This document shows positions 59,286 to 64,000 of a stretch of DNA of 64,000 nucleotides, piece by piece (positions within the stretch are counted from its first letter, which is position 1; every line of letters begins with the position of its first letter). Under the pieces are notes generated by a model. The model saw nothing but the letters and a program-made list of their open reading frames with translations, searched no databases and was not told where the DNA came from. The stretch covers positions 1,922,001-1,986,000 of the forward strand of contig NZ_JAATJK010000001.1 in NCBI RefSeq assembly GCF_011927785.1. The letters are read 5' to 3'. Both the position numbers and the translations under genes were made by a program. This DNA comes from Micromonospora profundi (GTDB lineage: Bacteria > Actinomycetota > Actinomycetes > Mycobacteriales > Micromonosporaceae).

Positions 59286-59633
59286 GTGACGTTCAGCGTC
59301 AGCTACGCCGGGCGTGAGGGCGGTGGCGTCTACCTGCGGCTCGCCGGTGAGCTGGACATGAGCACCGCCGGCGAGCTGACCGCGACGATCGACCGGCTGG
59401 CCGCCGACGGCGAGCGCCGGATGTTGCTCGACCTCACCGACCTGACCTTCTGTGACTCCACGGGGATGGCTGTGTTCGTTCGTGGTGACAACCGGGCCGC
59501 GGCCGACGGCGGGTGGCTGCGCCTCACCGGCGCCACCGGCCGTGTCGACCGCGTGCTGCGGGTGACGGGTCTGGCAGAGGTGCTGCGATATCAGCCCGAC
59601 AGCGTCGACCCGGCGTCCCGCAGCGCTTCCTGA
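59286..59633 (+). CDS. STAS anti-sigma factor antagonist, third copy
   Basis: The 115-residue STAS protein has the phosphosite in DLTFCDSTGMAVFVRGDNRA and the usual LRLAGELDMSTAGELTATIDRL strand-helix start. GTG 59286 follows GGGGGAG. It lies 116 bases after the cobalamin protein, with its own -10-like sequence, and before a response regulator. It is the third antagonist in 4.5 kb; the kinase and sigma factor are not in the window. Confidence 0.87.
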   Translation: MTFSVSYAGREGGGVYLRLAGELDMSTAGELTATIDRLAADGERRMLLDLTDLTFCDSTGMAVFVRGDNRAAADGGWLRLTGATGRVDRVLRVTGLAEVLRYQPDSVDPASRSAS

Positions 59634-59702
59634 TGGGCTAGATTTCCCCGCCGGCACGATGAGCGTTTCGGTCCCGTTCCTCCCGACCCGAGGCAGGTAG
59701 TG

Positions 59703-60146
59703 ATGGGCGACAGCCCGCAGCCGGTACGCATCCTGGTCGTCGACGACGACCCGGGTGACGTACTGATGATCGAGGAAGCGTTGGCCGACTCCGACGTTGA
59801 CAAGGTCATCGACGTGGTCAGCGACGGCGAGGAGGCGATGGAGTTCCTCCGGGCCGAAGGCCGGCACAGCGGTGCCCGCAGGCCGGACGTCATCCTGCTG
59901 GACCTCAACATGCCCCGCATGGACGGGCGTCAGGTACTCGGCGCGGTCAAGCAGGACGAGGATCTGCGGACCATCCCGGTCGTGGTGCTGACCACCTCCA
60001 ACGCCGACACCGACATCGTCGGGAGCTACACGTTGCAGGCCAACGCGTACGTCACCAAGCCCATCGACCTGGACGACTTCAACGATGTGGTGCGCCGCAT
60101 CGACGAGTTCTTCGGCCGGGTCGTGGTGCTGCCCAAGCGCGTCTGA
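59703..60146 (+). CDS. single-domain response regulator (Rcp1-like)
   Basis: The 147-residue receiver has the acidic pair in ILVVDDDPGDVLMIEEAL, the phosphoacceptor aspartate in VILLDLNMPRMDG, a threonine in VLTTSNADTD, and the lysine in AYVTKPID. The DPGD and Rcp1-like loop place it with phytochrome-associated regulators that have no output domain. No histidine kinase is adjacent. ATG 59703 follows AGGCAGG. Confidence 0.87.
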   Translation: MGDSPQPVRILVVDDDPGDVLMIEEALADSDVDKVIDVVSDGEEAMEFLRAEGRHSGARRPDVILLDLNMPRMDGRQVLGAVKQDEDLRTIPVVVLTTSNADTDIVGSYTLQANAYVTKPIDLDDFNDVVRRIDEFFGRVVVLPKRV

Positions 60147-60299
60147 CCCGTCCGGCACCGCCCCCGCCGTGTGATCGGCCGTCGCCGCACCGCCCCGTCC
60201 CTCGCATGCTGAACAATTTCCCCGAACACCCTCGGTCGTTGTCCGCGAGACCGAGGATCCAGGTGGGGGAAAGTACCGACAGCTGCCTGGGGGGCGACG

Positions 60300-60827
60300 A
60301 TGAGGTTCTCCGTGGGAAAGATCGGCTACGACCAGCGGCAGGTGGATTCCTGCCTGGACGAGCTGGGGATCCGGTTGTCCCGGCTCGCGGCGCGCGTGGA
60401 GGGCGCCGCCGGCGCGACCCGTGAGTGGGACGAGATCCGCCAGGAGGTGGCGTGGCTCAACGGCCTGCTCCAGCGGCTGGCCCTGGACGACGCCGAGACC
60501 ACCCGTCGGGCCGGTGACGCGGTGCGCCAGGAGGCGGCGGAGATCCTGGCCCAGGCCCGCTTCGAGCTGGACGAGGCCCGTGAGGAGGCCCGGCGGGTCC
60601 GCGAACAGGCGTACGCGGATGCCGTGCAGGCCCGGCGCGACTTCGAGGCGGCACTGTACGCGCGGCGCCGCCGCGAGGCGCTCGTGGACGAGGTTCTGGC
60701 CGGGGTGACCGTCGAGCCGGTGCCCGCCGACACCCCGACGGCGGCGGCGGGTACGGGCGTACCGGCGAGCCGGGTGGCGGCCGGTGGGCGCGACGCGGAG
60801 CCACCGAGGGGCCGAACGACCCGTTGA
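60300..60827 (+). CDS. DivIVA-like coiled-coil protein
   Basis: The 175-residue protein begins MRFSVGKIGYDQRQVDSCLDEL, the membrane-binding head of DivIVA/Wag31-type proteins, then has a long coiled coil (about 55-135, AREEARRVREQAYADAVQARRDFEA) and an Ala/Thr/Arg-rich tail. Full-length DivIVA is longer; this is a small paralogue that may act at poles or septa. ATG 60300 follows a GGGG-rich stretch. Confidence 0.8.
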   Translation: MRFSVGKIGYDQRQVDSCLDELGIRLSRLAARVEGAAGATREWDEIRQEVAWLNGLLQRLALDDAETTRRAGDAVRQEAAEILAQARFELDEAREEARRVREQAYADAVQARRDFEAALYARRRREALVDEVLAGVTVEPVPADTPTAAAGTGVPASRVAAGGRDAEPPRGRTTR

Positions 60828-60846
60828 GGCTCGTGTGCCGCGGGGC

Positions 60847-61695
60847 TCAGGCGGTGAGCGCCGCCGCCACGACGGTGGCGCGGTCCTCGTGCCGGGCGTA
60901 CGCGTCGGGGTAGGCGGAGATCTGCACGGCCTGGGCGGCGCCGGTGACGCTCATGTCCTGCCAGCCCGGGATCTCGTTGAGCGCGGTGTAGAAGGCCCGG
61001 GCGGCGTACGACGGGCGCATCAGCTCGGCAACGGTGCCCCAGCCGCTGCTGGGCCGCTGCTGGAAGAGCCCGACCGAGTCGTGGTCGGAGCCGCTGCCCT
61101 GGTGCGGGTAACGCGTGGACTCCGGCAGCATGTCGCTTGCCAGGTTGTAGAGGTTGCTCTCCTGCATGGCTGTCGCCAACGCCACGACGAGGGCGCGGCG
61201 CGGCATCTTCAGCTCCCGCCCGACGTCCACGATGACCTTCGCGTTGTCCATCTGCGCCTGGTCGAGCCCGGCGACCGGTCGGGGTCGGCGGGGCTTGACG
61301 GGCTTCTTGGGCGCCTTGCGGGTGGCGGTGGGGGTGGGTGTCGGTGACGCCGAGGGGGTGGGGAGGACCCGCGCCGGCGCGACGTCGCGGTCCAGCGACC
61401 GGGAGGCGCGTTCGTCGGCGATGGCGGCGCGGTCGTTGAGTGCCTCGGCCAGGGGCTGCACGGGTCCTGGGGTGTCCTCGGTGGCACGGACGGTGGCGAC
61501 TGCGGCCAGGCCGAGGCAGCAGGTGACGCCGGTGGCCAGGGCGACCCGCACCGGGGTCGAGCTGAGCAGGGCGCGGCGGGGCGGCTCGGGGGCCCGGTGA
61601 CGGCCGATCGTCCGTTCGGTTGAGGTGGCGTCGCTCGTACGGGTGGTCGAGCGCGCTTCGGTCAGCTTCTGGTCGGAGGGGTCGTCGGGGTGCAC
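60847..61695 (-). CDS. membrane-anchored lysozyme-like protein, paralogue 3
   Basis: The 282-residue protein has a charged N-terminus, one transmembrane or signal helix (about 50-68), a Pro/Thr/Lys-rich linker (about 110-140), and the lysozyme-like domain of the paralogues at 32929 and 36382: ATAMQESNLYNL, HDSVGLFQQRPSSGWGT, PGWQDM and QISAYPDAYARHE. It lacks a clear signal cleavage site and may stay attached. GTG 61695 begins VHPDDPSD, though no good ribosome-binding site precedes it. It converges on the DivIVA-like gene. Confidence 0.75.
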   Translation of the reverse strand: MHPDDPSDQKLTEARSTTRTSDATSTERTIGRHRAPEPPRRALLSSTPVRVALATGVTCCLGLAAVATVRATEDTPGPVQPLAEALNDRAAIADERASRSLDRDVAPARVLPTPSASPTPTPTATRKAPKKPVKPRRPRPVAGLDQAQMDNAKVIVDVGRELKMPRRALVVALATAMQESNLYNLASDMLPESTRYPHQGSGSDHDSVGLFQQRPSSGWGTVAELMRPSYAARAFYTALNEIPGWQDMSVTGAAQAVQISAYPDAYARHEDRATVVAAALTA

Positions 61696-61980
61696 CCGCC
61701 GAGGCTAGAGAGTCGGCGGCCCGATGCGATCGGTCCGTACGGTGGCATGCGCCACAATTTGCCCCGATCGCGTGGGGCAGAGAGGGTATCAAGCCATCAA
61801 AAGCGCCAACCGGGCGGATTAGGCGAGACGGTTATTCCCGATTCGACGGGATGAGCCGGGCAGCGCGCCGCGCCCGCGCCCCGGCGTCGGTCCACCTGTC
61901 ATGGTCACCCGTTCGTCGGGGCCATCGGGTGACCGAACGGCGGGTGCCCACCGTTCGATCGACCGACAGCCCGTGCGACG
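61696..61980. other. intergenic region, AT-richer than its surroundings
   Basis: These 285 bases hold no supported gene. Bases about 61775-61850 (atcaagccatcaaaagcgcc and gttattcccgattcgacggg) are AT-richer and probably contain the promoter of the minus-strand lysozyme-like gene. The core of the c-di-AMP riboswitch was searched for and not found. Confidence 0.5.
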
Positions 61981-62406
61981 TCAGTGCCTGCCGTTCTCCG
62001 CAGGTGTGACGGTCAGCCGGTGCCGGCTGTTGTCGCCGCTGGAGAACGGCCAGAGCCGGTCGGCGTACTCGACCAGGTCGGCCAGTTGCTTCCGGCTCAG
62101 GCCGGCTGACGAGATCGAGGCGTGCACGTCGGCCCGGTAGAGGCCGTCGTCGTCGCGCCCCAGCTTCGCCTCCGCCCGCACCTGGACCGTGTGCGCCTCG
62201 TCGGTGATCTCTCCGGCCGCCTCCACCGCCGCGTGGTGCAGGCAGGACGCGAAAGCGGCGGCCAGCAACTGCTCCGGCCGCAACCCGGTGCAGTGCGCCG
62301 CCAGTGGTGACGCCAGCGCGGTGGAGAGCCCACCATCGTCGGTGCGTACGTGACCGCCCTCGGCGGTCGCGGTGGCCTCCTGAAGCCAGGGACTCGGATC
62401 CGGCAT
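61981..62406 (-). CDS. OsmC family peroxiredoxin-like protein
   Basis: The 141-residue protein is an OsmC/Ohr-type fold: LSTALASPLAAHCTGLRPEQLLAAAFASCLHHAAVEAAG holds one cysteine in the expected ASCLHHA motif, with a second cysteine (HCTG) nearby. It is likely a thiol peroxidase for organic hydroperoxides. ATG 62406 has GGGAGG seven bases upstream, preferred over GTG 62427. Confidence 0.85.
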   Translation of the reverse strand: MPDPSPWLQEATATAEGGHVRTDDGGLSTALASPLAAHCTGLRPEQLLAAAFASCLHHAAVEAAGEITDEAHTVQVRAEAKLGRDDDGLYRADVHASISSAGLSRKQLADLVEYADRLWPFSSGDNSRHRLTVTPAENGRH

Positions 62407-62475
62407 CGCGTTCCTCCCGTCGCTCACCCGCCGGCTACCCGGCCCTGGGCTGGCGAAACGCCGCGCGACACGCTG

Positions 62476-63417
62476 TCAGTCGGCCCGCGCCGACCCGTCG
62501 ACGAGCGACAGCGCCTCGGTGGCCTCGGTGGCGGCCCGCTCGGTCCACGGCGACGTCGGGGCTGGCCGGCGTGGCGTGGGCAGCCCCATCGGCACGTACA
62601 CCCGGGCGTCGACGGCCTCGGCCAGCAGCAGCGCGGCGACAAGGCTCGTCGGACGCCGCGCCGGATCGTCGGCCAGCAACGACCGGCACAGCTCGCCCAC
62701 CTCCGGCGGGAGCCCGTCGATCTCGGGCAGCGGCTCCGGTGGCCGGGACCGGCGCGCCCTCAACAGCTCCCATGCGGTGCTCGCCTGGTACGGCAGGTAA
62801 CCGGTGAGACAGTAGTAGAGCAGCACACCGAGGGCGTACATGTCGGCCGCCGGGGTGGCCGCCGCGCCGTCGAGCTGCTCGGGCGCCAGGTACGCCGGGG
62901 TGCCCAGCAGCATCCCGTCCGGCAACGGATCCGACGTGCCTGCCGGCGTGGCGATGCCGAAGTCGAGCACCTTCACCCCGGCCGGGGTGAGGACGACGTT
63001 CGCAGGCTTCACGTCGCGGTGAACGATGCCGCTGGCGTGCGCCGCGGCCAGGGCCGCCGCGACCTCCGCGCAGACGCGCACCGCGATGCTCCAATCCAGC
63101 GGGCCGGACCGCAGGTGAGCGGCGAGCGTCTCGCCCTCGGCCAACTCCATGACGATGTAGGGCAGCTGGCGACCGGGCAGCGTCGGCGAGGTGCCGAAGT
63201 CGTGCACGCTCGCCACGTTCGGATGCACCAGCCGGGCCGCGTTGCGGGCCTCGGTGCGGATCCGGTCGACGGTGTCGTGCTGGCCGTCCGGGCCGGGGGA
63301 GATCAGCTTCACCGCGACCGGCCGGTCCAGCACACGGTCGTGGGCTCGCCACACCTCGGACATCCCGCCCACCCCGATGCGCTGTTCGAGCCGGTACCGC
63401 CCGTCCAGCGTGCGCAT
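62476..63417 (-). CDS. soluble PknB-type Ser/Thr protein kinase
   Basis: The 313-residue protein is a complete Hanks kinase: IGVGGMSEVWRA (14-25), VAVKLIS with K37, HRDVKPANV with D135, DFG with D152, and GTPAYLAPEQ in the activation loop. No transmembrane segment or PASTA domain follows; the C-terminus (about 275-313) is a short Thr/Ser-rich tail. It should phosphorylate cytoplasmic proteins. The start ATG follows GAGGAGCGG. It is a candidate enzyme for the TQ[VI]V tail at 1807. Confidence 0.9.
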   Translation of the reverse strand: MRTLDGRYRLEQRIGVGGMSEVWRAHDRVLDRPVAVKLISPGPDGQHDTVDRIRTEARNAARLVHPNVASVHDFGTSPTLPGRQLPYIVMELAEGETLAAHLRSGPLDWSIAVRVCAEVAAALAAAHASGIVHRDVKPANVVLTPAGVKVLDFGIATPAGTSDPLPDGMLLGTPAYLAPEQLDGAAATPAADMYALGVLLYYCLTGYLPYQASTAWELLRARRSRPPEPLPEIDGLPPEVGELCRSLLADDPARRPTSLVAALLLAEAVDARVYVPMGLPTPRRPAPTSPWTERAATEATEALSLVDGSARAD

Positions 63418-63595
63418 CGACCGCTCCTCACCTTCGCCCCGCCCACCGCGGGAGCCTCCGGTTCGGTACCCGGGCTCCGAGCTGGGCAAACCGCAGGGTC
63501 GCCCGATCCCGCCCTGGGCGGCGGATGGGTGCGGTAGCTTGCGAGCCAGGGCTGGCCGCACCGAGCGTGCCGGCGTGGTCACGAGGGGCGTCGTG

Positions 63596-63826
63596 ATGGG
63601 CGAGGTCACCGTACGCTTCGTCGGCGGTCCCGGGGACGGCCTGCTGCGGCAGTTGCCCGCCGGCCCGGACGGCGCTCCGCCCCAGCGGTGGATCATGCGG
63701 CACCCCGACGGCGCCGGCCCGACACAGCCCGGCCCCGACCACCTCTACGAGCGCGACCAGCCGGACGGCCTGGGCGGCTGGAGCATGCGGTACGTGCGTA
63801 CCGACGCCTACGGGGTTTCCCAGTGA
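63596..63826 (+). CDS. small hypothetical protein
   Basis: The 76-residue protein reads MGEVTVRFVGGPGDGLLRQLP, then a Gly/Pro-rich middle and GGWSMRYVRTDAYGVSQ. I do not recognise a family. ATG 63596 has GAGGGG seven bases upstream, which supports it over GTG 63593. It diverges from the kinase gene. Confidence 0.6.
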   Translation: MGEVTVRFVGGPGDGLLRQLPAGPDGAPPQRWIMRHPDGAGPTQPGPDHLYERDQPDGLGGWSMRYVRTDAYGVSQ

Positions 63827-63929
63827 CCCCGTGCTGGGGGTGACCGGTGGCGTCGGCGCACCCCCATCGCACAGCCGGCACACAGCAGGGGCAGAGGCAC
63901 GGCACAGCCCGCGCGCCCACGATGGGGGC

Positions 63930-64000
63930 ATGATCATGGATGGGCAGGGCGCGCCGACCCGTGTCGAGTTGCGCCGCCCCGACGGCGAACCCGTGCGGGT
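63930..64000 (+). CDS. partial coding region at the window end
   Basis: An open frame begins at ATG 63930 (or 63936), preceded by GGGGG, and reads MIMDGQGAPTRVELRRPDGE before the window ends. Only 23 residues are visible, and no family can be named. Confidence 0.45.
   Translation, partial: MIMDGQGAPTRVELRRPDGEPVR

Noticed and set aside
55195..60146. Sigma factor or anti-sigma kinase of the partner switch
   Set aside because: No HATPase anti-sigma or sigma gene is visible near the STAS genes; their partners must be elsewhere.

Overview
The window is about 64 kb of very GC-rich chromosome from an actinobacterium, most likely a member of the Micromonosporaceae (Micromonospora-like). This is inferred from the mycothiol-dependent formaldehyde pathway, a class F sortase, Tat-exported hydrolases, a DivIVA-like protein, PknB-type kinase logic, frequent GTG starts and dense 4-bp stop/start overlaps. 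I see no tRNA, rRNA, CRISPR array, insertion sequence or prophage. It reads as a normal chromosomal segment with some accessory islands.

Layout. 1-6.2 kb: 5' end of an FMN-binding glutamate-synthase-like gene, a Tat-exported amidase, a mechanosensitive-channel-like protein with a repetitive threonine tail, an MFS transporter, a YchJ-like protein, and a class F sortase next to its probable substrate. 6.4-10.8 kb: an ArsR-SRPBCC regulator with two operator palindromes facing a lycopene-cyclase gene, a serine hydrolase, RNase HI. 10.8-16 kb: a cysteine-cluster/pentapeptide-repeat protein, a membrane protein, and a LysE exporter + B3/B4 protein facing a MocR regulator. 16-24.2 kb: a six-gene operon with 4-bp overlaps: an ABC ATPase with its motifs destroyed, Tat lipoprotein binding protein, fused two-domain permease, membrane STAND-TPR protein with a broken P-loop, then an intact ATPase and a permease. 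24-31.4 kb: WYL regulator, two small proteins, FeS photolyase, LtrA, DoxX, and the S-hydroxymethyl-mycothiol dehydrogenase/MBL pair. 31.5-39.4 kb: TrmO, VOC protein, two paralogous secreted lysozyme-like proteins with repeat-rich leaders, a secreted alpha/beta hydrolase, MazG-like protein, pirin. 39.8-48.5 kb: DUF1345, DUF2795 and DUF2267 proteins, TerC under a manganese riboswitch, a molybdopterin oxidoreductase/FAD reductase/zinc-ribbon cluster, AhpD-like, DinB, hydrolase, VOC and GNAT proteins. 48.5-55.1 kb: M28 peptidase, NDH-2-like oxidoreductase, AI-2E exporter, methyltransferase-like protein, DUF2267-pterin-dehydratase fusion. 55.2-60.2 kb: a partner-switching module (three STAS proteins, a PAS-GAF-SpoIIE phosphatase, a cobalamin-binding protein with CarH-type motifs, a response regulator). 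60.3-64 kb: DivIVA-like protein, third lysozyme-like paralogue, OsmC protein, Ser/Thr kinase and two small genes, the last cut by the window end.

Most interesting points: (1) the cobalamin protein has both the Wx9EH and ExHxx motifs of CarH photoreceptors but no DNA-binding domain, and is translationally coupled to a SpoIIE phosphatase; (2) two predicted pseudo-ATPases sit in one ABC/STAND operon; (3) a Mn riboswitch whose alternative hairpin captures the Shine-Dalgarno site; (4) several families of intergenic inverted repeats, including a hairpin tandemly triplicated after a lysozyme-like gene, and a shared palindrome upstream of two lysozyme-like paralogues. Coordinates of starts were chosen by reading ribosome-binding sites and are less certain than the stops.
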